Assembly (NCBI GenBank): GCA_002221725.1
Contig: NJFT01000113.1
Location: 1 to 64,000 of the forward strand
Origin: Scedosporium boydii
Taxonomy: Eukaryota; Ascomycota; Sordariomycetes; Microascales; Microascaceae
Direction: 5' to 3'
DNA: 64,000 bases
Part shown: piece by piece, positions 35,300 to 48,014 of the stretch
Numbering within the stretch: position 1 is the stretch's first letter
Layout of the letters: every line of letters starts with the position of its first letter
The notes under the pieces: generated by a model
The model's database searches: none
Seen by the model: only the letters and a program-made list of their open reading frames with translations
What the model was told of the DNA's origin: nothing
Made by a program: the position numbers and the translations under genes

Positions 35300-37073
35300 A
35301 CTGGGGGGAAAAAAGAACTAAACCTTCAGAAAAGGTGAATCTGGATTGGCTGGATGGCTTCTACAAAAGTCATTAAAGGGGAGGGGCATTTCACACATGA
35401 ATGAGGGCGGAATTGGCGTTTTTAGGACTAAAGGCAAGCAGGTGTGCTTTCTTCTGTGTCAACACTTTGCCAGCTTTATGATGGGAGGTCAAGGGAAAAC
35501 AAAAAAAACGGAATGAGTTTTTGACTCGTCATGGCGAGACCGTGTACGAAACGTTTGGGGTTGTTTGTTTGTTGGCTCGGGTTACGGATATTACAGCAAG
35601 TTTTCTTTTTTCTTTCTTTTTTTTTCTCTTTGACCATTGCAAGGAACTCTGGGAGCGAAATGTCCGAATGTTTCGCCTTCTTTCTTTCAGCCTTTTTCTG
35701 CCGTGCCTATTTCGTTTCGTGTCGTTCTTCCTTCCTGTGTATTATTATGTATATATCTATCTGGATCTATGGTCGTTCCTGTACCTGACTGATCTCATTG
35801 ATGGGCTCCCCCTCTGGGAAAGCAAGAACTGAATGCCAAAATGCCGAGACTTGTTTTGGGAACAACCATGAAGCATCACCGATGCCCTTTCCCCTCATAA
35901 GCTGAGAGACATGTGAACCGCGGGCGCTCTGAATATGGCTGGACTCCAAACCACGACGCTCGCTTAGAGTTCGATGGTTGATATAATCAGGGAGCGCCAA
36001 GACCTGGTTAAGATCTGTAGGCCGGGCTGAGGTTGAACCCCTCAACCAAGCAATTGTCCTCCATAGGGTGCTGTCCTAGCACCGGGGTTCTCCAGAAGTT
36101 TAGTGTACTTCGTACCGTCCGCTTCTTCAATGGTTTAGTGTCCTTCTGAGCCGGTCGTGAGCGATTCGTTCCTCGCAATCGAGTAGTTGAGATGATGCAC
36201 AAGCCGAGGGGCGTAACCGGGGTGGTCTGCGACAGATACGGGACATTTCAGATCCCGACCGGGCTGTCGGGTGTAAAGAAGTGGCGAGAGTCCATGAGAA
36301 AAGGAAGGACGCAGTTGATTCGGACCCGGACTTGCCGGCTCCGTGCATTCCGTTGATCAAAATTGATGCCTGCCTGGGAGAAAGTGACAAAGCGACTCAA
36401 AGTTTACTACAGCGCGGCCTTCAGTGTGGGGGTGGGTGTGGGCCGAGGCTTAGCGGGCTACGTAGTGTGGTGTAGTGTAGTGTAGTGTAGCGTACACCGC
36501 TGAATTTCCGCGAGTAGGAGTGTGCATTAGTGGTCTCCCAAGCCGCCCAGGTTCTAAATTTGTAGTCTGACCTCACTAAAAACTTCATCGAATCTTGGCG
36601 TAAAACGCAGACGTCATCTCGACCTCACACTGAAATAGGCCATTTTGGCTTTTAATACGAAATAGTGCCCGAGCTAATTGGGACAATTTGATGGGGCGAG
36701 GCCAAGTCCGATTCGACTTCGCGGCCTCCGTCTCCTTCCTCCATCAACCTCGGTGTCTCTAACTCCTCTTGATCCCCACGGACTCATCATCTATTTGATA
36801 TAGCCCAGCTCCGCCCATCCAATTATGGGGACTTCCTAGCTCTCGACGAGCCACATTTTTCTATTTGTCTTTTGATATAAGATTTCATCGTCCCCTTCGT
36901 AAAGTCGGGATGGTACATCTTATGGTTGTAAGATAGCACTTGGCTCTGCAAACCCCTGCTCGCGAATCCTCGAAATACCGTCGCTTCCATCATTGCTTCC
37001 CCCCTTGAACTGCGCTTCTCCGCTCGCCCTTCTTCCCGCCTCGCACAAAGTCTATCGAAGGCTGTTCAGTACT
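35300..37073. other. Intergenic region between Azf1-like and DGAT2 genes
   Basis: 1.77 kb with no supportable gene. The first ~500 bases are T-rich and probably hold the 3' end of the zinc-finger transcript. TACTTCGTA occurs at 36106-36114, and a TGTAG tandem repeat at 36471. Confidence 0.55.
36471..36490. repeat. (TGTAG)4 pentanucleotide repeat
   Basis: Four exact units, with imperfect units (CGTAGTGTGG, CGTAC) on both sides. Confidence 0.9.
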
Positions 37074-38682
37074 ATGCCTACGCTCGCCAGTGTCATGGAC
37101 GGCAAACCCCCGAACCGAAAAGGTACTGATCAACGGATTAAATCATCTTGCCCCTCCCGCACATTCGGCATGACCCGGGGATGACGGGGGCTGGTAATAC
37201 GGGATGCGACGACGACAGCTGCGTCATCTGACCATGACCAGCCAGGCAACCCGTAAACCGCAACGCTGCGCTGTGTAGTGCAGCAAGCTGTCCCTTCTTC
37301 AGCATCCCTTTAATGGGAAGAACGACATAGAAATACTCACGAAAAAGATACTCGATGCTAACTCTTGAACAACCGCAGCCTCAGCAACGGATTTCTTATC
37401 CCCGTCCTCCGACGACGTCTCCACCTGGTCGATGGAACAGGACGAAATTCTCGAGGCCGACACGGCCACGACGGCTACCGATGTTTCGAGATCGCGCGAC
37501 ACGAGCTATGCCACTTCCGAGACCACCGAGACCACCATCGATGCCAACGACGAAAGACAATCCGATCTGATGAAGATGAGCCGCAAAGAGATCGACGAGG
37601 ACTACTACCCGCCCCTGCATGGCGCAATGGACCAAAACAACGACAGGAATGGCTGGTCCCGCGGGGGTATCAGATTCGCGCCCCTACGGGTGCCGCTCGT
37701 GAGACGGCTGCAGACGCTGGCGGTGCTGTTCCACTGTACTTCCATCGTCTTCTTCCCCGCTCTTTTCTTCTTCCTTTGCGCCATGCCGCTTCTATGGCCT
37801 CTTTTAATTCCGTACCTTATCCACCTCTCTATTTCGACGGCTGCGTCGGACGGGAACCTCAAATATCGATCGGAACATCTTAGGTCCTTACCTATGTGGA
37901 GGCTCTTTGCGGGCTACTTCTCCATCAAGCTACACAAGACGCACGAGCTACCAGCGGACAGGAAGTACATCTTCGGCTATCACCCGCATGGGATCATCTC
38001 TCACGGCGCGTGGGCCGCCTTTACTACGAATGTGCTGGGTTTCGGCGAGAAGTTCCCGGGCATCACCAACACGCTGGTCACCTTGGAATCGAACTTTAGG
38101 ATCCCGATATACCGTGACTGGCTTTTGGCCATGGGCCTCCGCTCCGTATCGAAGGAGTCCATCTGGAACCTCCTCGCGCGCGGCGGATCCGACGGCCAAG
38201 GAACCGGGCGCGCCGTCACCATCGTCATCGGAGGTGCCCGGGAATCCCTCGAGGCCGAACCCGGCACGCTGCGGCTGATTCTCAAGGCTCGCAAGGGCTT
38301 CATCAAAATGGCACTCAGGACTGGCGCGGACCTCGTTCCCGTGCTCGCGTTCGGCGAGAATGCGCTCTACGACCAGCTTAGTCCCAGGACGCACCCCATG
38401 GTCCACAAGTTCCAGATGTTCTGCCTCAAGGTGTTCAAGTTCACGTTACCGGCGCTGCATGGCCGCGGCGTTCTCAACTACGATATTGGTCTGATGCCTT
38501 ACCGTCGCCCCGTGAATGTTGTCGTCGGAAGGCCGATCCCCGTCAAGAAGTCGGCGACGCCGGACCAGGCGGAGATCGACAGGATACATGGCTTGTATGT
38601 GGCTGAGCTGCAGAGGATTTGGGAGGCGTACAAGGATGACTTTGCGAGCGATCGAAAGGCGGAACTGGAGATTATTGGGTAA
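37074..38682 (+). CDS. dga1: Diacylglycerol O-acyltransferase 2 (DGAT2)
   Basis: Exons 37074-37122 and 37379-38682 give 450 residues. The first exon has only 49 bases (MPTLASVMDGKPPNRK); the 256-base intron is GTACTG...CCGCAG with branch CTAAC, phase 1, and the frame continues as SATDFLSPSSDD before the internal Met at 37432. The enzyme performs the last step of triacylglycerol synthesis (diacylglycerol plus acyl-CoA) at the ER and lipid droplets. A hydrophobic hairpin lies at ~residues 128-170. The DGAT2 signature YHPHG is at 217-221, followed by SHGAWAAF, an IGGARESL block and RKGFIKMALRTGADLVPV. Without exon 1, a 416-residue protein from 37432 would keep all catalytic motifs. Confidence 0.92.
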
Positions 38683-39418
38683 TATCTTCTTTCCTTCTTG
38701 TCTTTTACGTGTAGCTTTTTGCTTTCTCTCTTTTTGTTCTTTTCCTTTGTGGTGGGACGGATGCATTAACTACAACACGGCTGGGGATATGGAAACTATG
38801 TGGCTCGAGGCACTTGAGCGCCGAGTCTGTTTACAAGGACCGAGAAGATAGATTCGGCCTAGAAAGGGATATGTCAATTTTTTTTTGTCGGATTGGAAAT
38901 GGAAGCGACATTGTCAGCGTGTTCTAGTTAGCATTGGCATCAATAGGTTCAGGGTTTCTGGTTGTATCAATCAGTGAAATATCATACAGTTCTTTTTCAG
39001 TTGGGCGGCTTTCAGACTTTAGGGTCCCTGAGTCTTCTCCCTACTAGATGCCTGTTGCTTTTAGCTTTGGCCCTTGTGGTTCAATGGCTTTCATGGCTCG
39101 GGTACTTCGGTGGGCGCCCTTCCGGAAACGGGGACAATGGCACATCACATCAGCTGACCCCGCGTTAATTGGTAAATTGGTAAATTGGCGGGCGCGACTC
39201 GCGTAAGTTTGTTCTGCAAAGCGCAAGGGTTTCTGAACATGTTCCAGCTTCATCTATTTTCTCGCCGCCAACTCTTATCAACGTTCGGAAAACAGCCTTC
39301 TTTTACATTCCAGTTGTGTTTTCTATCAGGATTCCAATTGAGAAGGGTATACCAAAACCAATTGCATCGTCACTTGAGTCAAACTGGTACGCCATTTTCT
39401 TCTCATACATTTCCAAGG
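38683..39418. other. Intergenic region DGAT2 to APN1
   Basis: 736 bases. The 5' half is AT-rich (3' end of DGAT2). The 3' half is open in the APN1 frame from about 39185 and may encode an N-terminal extension of APN1. An 8-base tandem repeat lies at 39166-39188. Confidence 0.55.
39166..39188. repeat. Tandem repeat of TAAATTGG
   Basis: Three consecutive units, the first with one change (TTAATTGG), about 50-70 bases before the possible upstream start codon of APN1. Confidence 0.85.
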
Positions 39419-40983
39419 ATGTGCCCAACTACCCGCAAAAGGGTCGTCACTCGACAGGCCAACAAAGCAATGAACAAGTCCACGGCGAAGGGTGCGACTG
39501 CCTCCAAGCGCAAGGTCGAAGACTCTGAAGAGGAAGAGTATGAGAGCGACGAGTACGGCAACGGATCGAGCGAAGAGGAGGAGAACAAGACGACAAAGAG
39601 GCGCAAGGTTGCTGCTAAGCCTGCTACAACAGGAACGAAGCCCAAGGCTAAGAGAGCTCAGAAGAAGAATAGGGAAGATAACACGCCTCTTGCGGCGAGG
39701 ACGGCGGTGACGTCGTTGAAAAGGGCGATGTATATCGGTGCGCATGTTAGTGCGGCGGGTGGTTAGTCTTTTTTTTTTTTTTTCCCCTTCTATTCTTATT
39801 CCTTCTCCCCCCCATTGAAGTTTCTAAGACGATGAGCATCTCGGTCTAACCTACTTTCTTTCTTCTTCATTTTTACCAGGCGTACAAAACTCGATCCAAA
39901 ATGCCCTTCATATCGGCGCCAACGCCTTCGCCCTCTTCCTCAAATCCCAACGAAAATGGAACAACCCTCCCCTCGCGCCCGACGTCGCCAAGCAATACCG
40001 CCAGCTCGCATCCTCCAACTCCTACGACTCGGCCCTGCACGTCCTCCCGCACGGGAGCTACCTCGTCAACCTCGCGCAGACGGACGCCGACAAGGCGGCC
40101 CAGGCGTACACGAGCTTCGTCGACGACCTGAAGCGCTGTGACGAGCTCGGCATCCGCCTGTACAACTTCCACCCGGGGAACTGCCTCGGCGGGGATAAGT
40201 CCGAGGCGTGTGCACGCATTGCGGAGAGGTTGAATAAGGCGCATGCGGAGACGAAGCAGGTCGTTACTGTGCTGGAAAATATGGCCGGTGGTGGGAATGT
40301 GGTTGGGGGGCGGTTTGAGGAGTTGAGGGATATCATTGATGGCGTGAAGGATAAGAAGAGGGTGGCTGTTTGCTTGGACACGTGCCATGCTTTTGCGGCT
40401 GGGTATGACTTGAGGACGCCGGAGGCTTATAAGAAGACGATGGAGGAGTTCGATGAGGTCGTGGGCCTAAAGTATCTCAAGGCTTTCCACAGTACGTTTA
40501 TCTTCTCACCCTTCTCCCCCCCAATCCATTACACCAGAGCTCGACTAAACATACCACCAACTAGTCAACGACAGCAAAGCCCCGCTCGGCTCCAACCGCG
40601 ACCTCCACGCCAACATAGGCACCGGCTTCCTCGGCCTCGGCGCCTTCCACAACCTCGTCAACGACGAAACCTTCGCCGGCGCGCCCATGATTCTCGAAAC
40701 CCCGATCGAGCGCAAGGGCCCCGACGGCAAGACGTTCGAGGACAAGCAGGTGTGGGCCGATGAGATCAAGCTGCTGGAGTGGCTTGTGGGCGCCGATCGG
40801 GAGTCCGAGGAGTTTAAGGAGAAGGAGGCGAAGCTTTGGAAGCAAGGGGAGGGGGAGAGGGCCAAGTTGCAAGATCAGGTGGATAGGAAGGCGGCGAAGG
40901 ATGCGAAGAAGGGGGTGAAGAAGGGGAAGGCGAGGGGGAGGAAGAAGGTGAAGGAGGAGACGGATGATGATGAGAGTGAGTAG
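39419..40983 (+). CDS. apn1: AP endonuclease 1 (endonuclease IV family)
   Basis: Exons 39419-39761, 39880-40491 and 40565-40983 give 457 residues. Introns are 118 and 73 bases, both GT-AG, phase 1. The enzyme cleaves the backbone 5' to abasic sites in base-excision repair and removes blocked 3' ends. Residues 1-105 are a basic and acidic tail with nuclear-signal-like Lys/Arg clusters (TTKRRK). The endonuclease IV barrel follows: YIGAHVSAAGG, FHPGN, VLENMAGGG, CLDTCHAFAAGYD and HINDSKAPLGSNRDLHANIGTG, which carry the His/Asp/Glu zinc ligands. A Lys-rich tail closes the protein. An in-frame ATG at 39239 would add 60 residues rich in Arg/His/Ser/Leu and without acidic residues, resembling a mitochondrial presequence. 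Confidence 0.94.
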
Positions 40984-41367
40984 TGGCTGAAGATGAGATG
41001 GATGTAAGATTTCTTCTGTAATATTATCCCGGAGGACGTGGTGGGCGATGTTGTTGGTCTAATTTGTCTACGAGGAGCTGGCTCTTCGACAGAATTGGGA
41101 GGCGGATTCCTGATATCGATATAATAAAGTGGTATAAAACGCTAAATTCATTCTGAACATTTCCTGCTGCCCTGATACCCATCATGAACCCTCGGCCTAA
41201 AGTGTATCAACAGCATCAATCCATATTAAGTACGCATAATAGGTATAAAAATGAAACAAAAGAAATCATACGAAAGAAAGCCAAGAATAAGTCTCCCGTC
41301 AACTCTCAAAACTCCACATCACTCATCACAGTAACGACAAAAACATGAAATATCTTCCCCGTTCTTC
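40984..41367. other. Convergent 3' regions of apn1 and bub1
   Basis: 384 AT-rich bases between facing stop codons. No gene seen. Confidence 0.6.
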
Positions 41368-44300
41368 TCACCTCCTCGACTTAGCGTAAGCCTCAACCTT
41401 TCCAACCAAAGCCTTCAACCCCACGCCCCTCTCACAATTCCCAACAAGCCACCTCTCCATATCCGTCCTAACGCCCCTCATCCCCTTCAGTAGCGGCATC
41501 TTCCCACCATCCTCCCCTCCCGCATGACTCGCTGGATTCAGCAGCATATCGAAACACCGATTCCACAGCTCGACCTGCCAATACCTCTTAAGCGACTCGC
41601 GGATCTTATACTTCCGCGCGGTCCCCAGACCGCCCGCGTCGGCGCGCATCGTCTCGATGTAGCGCCCGAAGAGGAGGCAGTGCACGATGTTGGCGAGGCC
41701 GTGGTAGTCGATCTGCCAGGTCCAGGGGCGGCCCTCGCGCATCTCGGCGCAGTCTTGGGCCGTGGTCTTCCAGTCGGCGATGAAGCTGACGGAGGGGGTG
41801 AAGGCGCGCATGTCGATGCCGCGGCCGAAGTCGATGAGGGTTATGCCGCGGGCGGACCAGCCTTGGCTTCCGTCGGGGCGGTAGTCGCTCGAGAGCGGGG
41901 GTGGAGTCGATGGGGATGAGGGGGATGAGGAGGAGGAGGAGGATGTCGTGGGTGTGGTGGTGTCGAGGCGGAGGAGGCAGTTGTCGGGCTTGAGGTCGCC
42001 GTGGAGGACGCTCTTCCCGTGGAGGGCCTCGACGGTGCGGAGGAGCTCGATGGCGAAGAACATGGCTAGTTGCTCGTCCATGACCCCCGAGGGCTCTGTC
42101 CTGAAGTAGTTGACAATGTCCAGGAGCGTGCCGTGCGGGTGGTAGGGCAGGACGAGGAAGCCCTCGTCTTGGAAGAGGTGCATCTCGTGCGCGTATGTCA
42201 ACGACGCCGCAGCGCGATCCTGCACACCGAGTCTCGTGTGAGCAAGGCGCGTCATGTAAAACTCCCATGCTGATGGGGGCATTTCCATCTTAAGGGCCTC
42301 TTGGGACTCGCGGTGGCTAAGGGCAAATGCGCCCTTGCCCATCTTAACGTGTCCATCGGCTCCTTCTTCTTCACCTTCTCCTTCGTAAGGCGCCGAGTTC
42401 TCGACGAGGTAGACAGGCGCAAAGGCCCCGGCACCCAACTCTTTCTTAATGGTATATTCCGATTTGATATCAGGCAGATGAATGACGGGACCGCTCACCG
42501 GGGTCGTCTTTTCACCGGAATTCTTGTTGGCCTTGGCCATAGCCCTGGCAAATCTCCGGATCTCGCTTCCCTTTTCGTACTTGTCATTCTGGTGATTGTA
42601 GAAGCCAGCATACGAGCTCAGCGGCGGCTGGATATTAGCCAGAATCTCTAGACGGATGCTGTCATCGACGGGGTTACATTGAGGATCCTTGATGATGGGT
42701 CCCTTGCGTGGCACGGCCTTCTCCGTCTTGATCTTGGCCGCCGCGGCTGCGATCTGCTGCTTGAGAGACGACGCGGGAGGAGTCTTTGAGGGGGTCGAGT
42801 GGTTCTCGTCAAGATCAATCAAAGGGCTGCTAAAGTCGCTTTCGCCGGAGGAGTCCAGGGCGGCGTCGTCGAGGATTCCAACCTCGTTGCGTCGGCAAGG
42901 CGTCTTGCAGTGCTCGTCGCGCGACGGAATATCCAACGAAGACTCTGTCCTCTCGGTTATGGGGGTCATGAAAGGGAGACGATTATTAGCCACCTCCGCC
43001 GGATCCCTATAGGGCCGAGTGCGAGGCTCATAATCCTCCGGTGGGATCGGGATGAAAGTCGTCCGCGTCGCCGTGGGAGGAGAATGGTCTTCAACTGGGG
43101 TCACTAAACCATCTCCTAGCTCCTCCTCTTCATCTTCCGCATCCTCACCGGTCCGTTCCGATACTGGTCCCGAAGGATCGGGATCACTAGTATCGATGAG
43201 GTCCGAAACGTCGTCGTCTTCCTCATTAGCGTGCTCGCCTGTGAGGTCTTCGTCAAGATTAGGAATGTGTCTTCTTGTAGAAAAGTCGGACCACTCGCTA
43301 ACGCTCTTGACGTCTGACGTCTCATCGGCCGTCGATGCGTCGACATCTCCGGTGACATCTGTCGTCACGTCCTCCGTGACATCACCCGTAATATAACCCG
43401 CTTCAGTAAACTCATCCCCTATGTGTCTCGTCGTGCCAGTACTCTCAGCACCACTGGTATAGTCGCCATCAGTCTCGTAATCGTCGTCACTATCTCCAGC
43501 CTCACTCTCCGGCTTACTCGGTAGAGGCTGGTTGAATATGTCGTAAATGTCGTCCGTCGCCGCTTTCGTGTGAAGAGTCATCGTCGGCTCGGCTGCCGCC
43601 CTCTTCTTGAGCTTCGGCCTCGATGGTGAATCTAGCTTTGCCTTGACTGCGAGTTGTTGTTAGTCTTATCAATGCCTTGCTTCCGTCCAGACCTCCCCTC
43701 CGTTCACTTACTTATTTGCGTCTCATTGACCTCCATCACCTTAATCTTCTTGGACTTGCTCCCCCGGGCCTTCTCCATAACAGCACCGTTCTCATCGTAC
43801 ACCCCAACATCCCTATGAATCACCAGCTTCTCGACACCCCTGCTAATCGTATCAACACGAGACGCATGGCCACCGAAGACATGAGGAGAATTTTCATCAT
43901 CAAACAACACATTCTCATCCATCACCGGCTCATCCTCCCAAGACTGGTCCAGCCAACCCTTGTTCATCGCCCAGATCTCCTCGAAACTAAGCTCCGTACC
44001 CGCCTCGTTGGGGGTGGGATAGAGCGTCGCGAGGTCGACAAAGATGCGCTCCTTCTTTCCCGTGTTGGGGTTCATGGTCACTTGGTATTCGCTTGACAGA
44101 ACAACAAAGTGTGATATTTGTGAAAGCAAAGACTACAATACACAATAAAACCAGAAGCCGTAGAAACATCTCGTCATTAGTCCTATGATCATCAACATGT
44201 GGGCGGGTGCAAAGGGGGAGAAGGCGGGGTTGTGGGGTAAGAGGTCATATCATACCTTATCCTTGAACACCTCCAATTTTGGTCCCCTTTTCTTGCTGCC

Positions 44301-45236
44301 GCCGGCCTTAAGCGTCTCACCCGCCCACGGCTTTGGTTCCATTGTATTCTCCTTCTTCCTCTCCGCCAACGACCCAATGCTCTCCCAACCCTTGGAGCCG
44401 GCGCCGCGGGACGATAACGCAGCCGGCGCAGCGTCCGCATCGGAGAAGACGGCGAGCTTAGCCCTCTCCGGCCTCCCTGATGTGCCAAGCCCGGGTTTTG
44501 GCCTAGGTGCCTGGGGATCTAGTGGCCTCGAGGCCGACGAGAACGGGTCTACTTTGGCCGCAAGGGCAGGTCGAACGGTGGGGAGAGCAGGAGAAGACGG
44601 AGCATCGTCAGCGCCGGGAGTTTGCGCGCGCCTCTCCTCAAACTCCTTGAACTTGCGCAGCAGCCTCTGCACGGGGCGCGCTTCCCTCTCGATGCCCATC
44701 TTATACACTTCTTCGGCCTGATTCCATCGTCCGGCCCCTTCGAGCCACCCGGCGTACGCTTCATAGTATGACGCGAGGGTCTCAGCTATCGCGTGACGGG
44801 AAAGGTACATGAAGGTCTCCCTGGGTGCGTCGGAGAAGAGCTGAATATAGAGAAGCCACAGCCTCAGATACCGGGGGTCGTTCTTATACTGTGGCGAGTT
44901 GACAAAAGTCTTAGTGGCGCGCTCTAGGAGCGTGTGGAGCTGCGACTGCGGCGTCGCCTGCGCGGAAGGGAATGCGTCGACCGTCCATCGCACGTATCGG
45001 TCGAACACGTCGAGCGGGTCGTCCGCCTCGGCTAGGTTGGCGATTTCTTCTTCGTACTCTGCGCGGATGCGATCGTGGATGGTTCTCTGGTCAGAGGGCG
45101 TCGGTATTTTCTGGAGGGGCGAAGGGGAAAACAATTCGGCGAGCTTCTTGGCGGACCTCCCGCTGGGGAGAGCCTGGATGTTCTCCTTCTGGCCCTCGAT
45201 CACGTCGAAATTGATCAAGTCTTCTGAGGTAGCCAT
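41368..45236 (-). CDS. bub1: Spindle checkpoint kinase Bub1 (MadBub-type, with KEN boxes)
   Basis: Exons 45236-44256, 44132-43712 and 43646-41368 (minus) give 1226 residues; introns of 123 and 64 bases, GTATGA...TTGTAG and GTAAGT...CTCGCAG. A KEN box is at 17-19 (EGQKENIQ). Residues ~55-205 are the Mad3/Bub1 TPR-like region (DPLDVFDRYVRWT, LWLLYIQLF). A second KEN is at 295-297. A GLEBS-type Bub3-binding motif lies at ~347-390 (ELSFEEIWAMNKGW). A long acidic linker leads to a C-terminal kinase domain from ~865: LGAGAFAPVY, ALKMEMP, VLHGDLKPDN (~1015) and LIDFGRG. Bub1 acts at kinetochores, phosphorylates H2A and recruits Mad1 and shugoshin; KEN boxes serve Cdc20/APC inhibition. Having both sets suggests one protein does both jobs. 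Confidence 0.95.
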
Positions 45237-45921
45237 GGTGATGAATAATTCTGGCTCCTGTGCCTCGGGGTATCTAGAAAGGAGGTAAGAATGAGGGCTT
45301 TTGGTGTTGGTGCATGAAGTCTTTGGGCGTCAACTCTACCTTTGGAGAGGGGGTGATACCAAATAGTTTTGTTGGTGTTATCCCAGTTTAATGTTGATTT
45401 TATTCCCGTTGTCGTGACAACGCATAAAGTGAGAGACTACACGAACTATTGGCTGAGTTGGATTGACCCTGTCGACACACGTGATTTAAATATGGCAGTT
45501 GGAGATATATCATCGGCCAATTAATTCTCCGTTGTGTCAATTGGGACTTCGCAGACAGATACTTCGTAAACATGAACAGTCACAGACAAATCAAGAGGCT
45601 TGCAAACAGTGTACACAGGTAGTTTGGTTACTTGTCAATTCTGCCCGAGATATTCCCGTGGCTTCACTCACTCCCATCCTCACCTGGACTCGTTGATATC
45701 ATTACAGAGAGCATAGTCAGTCTATTTAACTTTCGCCCTTCCCCGAAACGACCCTGTCCAAGGTGTCCCGACGCCTTTCCCCATAATAAATCGGGCTTAA
45801 ACATTTCCCCAATTCGTGGGGTTTTCATTCGTGATTTTCTTTTTGTTTTTTTCAAAAGACGAAATGCAATCGTCTTTTTGTCGTTCTCATAGATAGCCCT
45901 CGGCCTTTAGCGGCGGACAGC
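45237..45921. other. Intergenic region between bub1 and enolase
   Basis: 685 bases: the bub1 promoter and the enolase 3' region (T-rich near 45840). TACTTCGTA occurs at 45560-45568. Confidence 0.6.
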
Positions 45922-47554
<1,633 letters not shown>

Positions 47555-47595
47555 CTACTGCGAAAAAAAATAAGGAGTAAGTGTGAGTGTCCAGT

Positions 47596-47690
47596 GAAGC
47601 TTCAAGGAGAAAAAATGAAGCTTTGCTTGTGATGAGTTTGGAGGTGGGAAGCTTCAAAAGAAGGTGGGGAGAGAAGAAGGTGGAAGCTTT
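47596..47690 (-). promoter_or_regulatory. Four GAAGCTTC/GAAGCTTT repeats upstream of enolase
   Basis: GAAGCTTC at 47596-47603 and 47648-47655, GAAGCTTT at 47618-47625 and 47683-47690, with a fifth copy at 48271-48278. The form GAAnnTTC is the core of a heat-shock element. The elements sit 63-157 bases before the start codon, in the promoter, the leader or a leader intron. Confidence 0.45.
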
Positions 47691-47984
47691 AAGTTTGGAT
47701 GGCGGGGTGAAGGAGGGGCAGGTTTTTGTTTGGGGGGAAAGAAAAAAGGGTGGAATTGATCAGGGTGGCTCAATTCTCGTTGCATGGGAGATCAAGATGA
47801 CGAGAGGAAATCACTCATGACAGTGCCCAATCAAGCTCTTGAGATTATTGCCTCAACAGACTCGGATGGAGAAGCTCGTCTTTCCACTGAGACAGCACGA
47901 GCGAGTTCCTTGGTCGAACCGAAAAAGGTGATGGTGGGGTAAATTGGCGAAGCAAATCGAACCTTGGGCGGGGTAGCAACAGCA

Positions 47985-48014
47985 GGGCAGACCAGAGCAG
48001 ACCAGAGCAGAGCA
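47985..48014. repeat. Tandem repeat of about 10 bases, GCAGACCAGA
   Basis: About three imperfect copies of GCAGACCAGA in the enolase upstream region. The ends are approximate. Confidence 0.75.
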
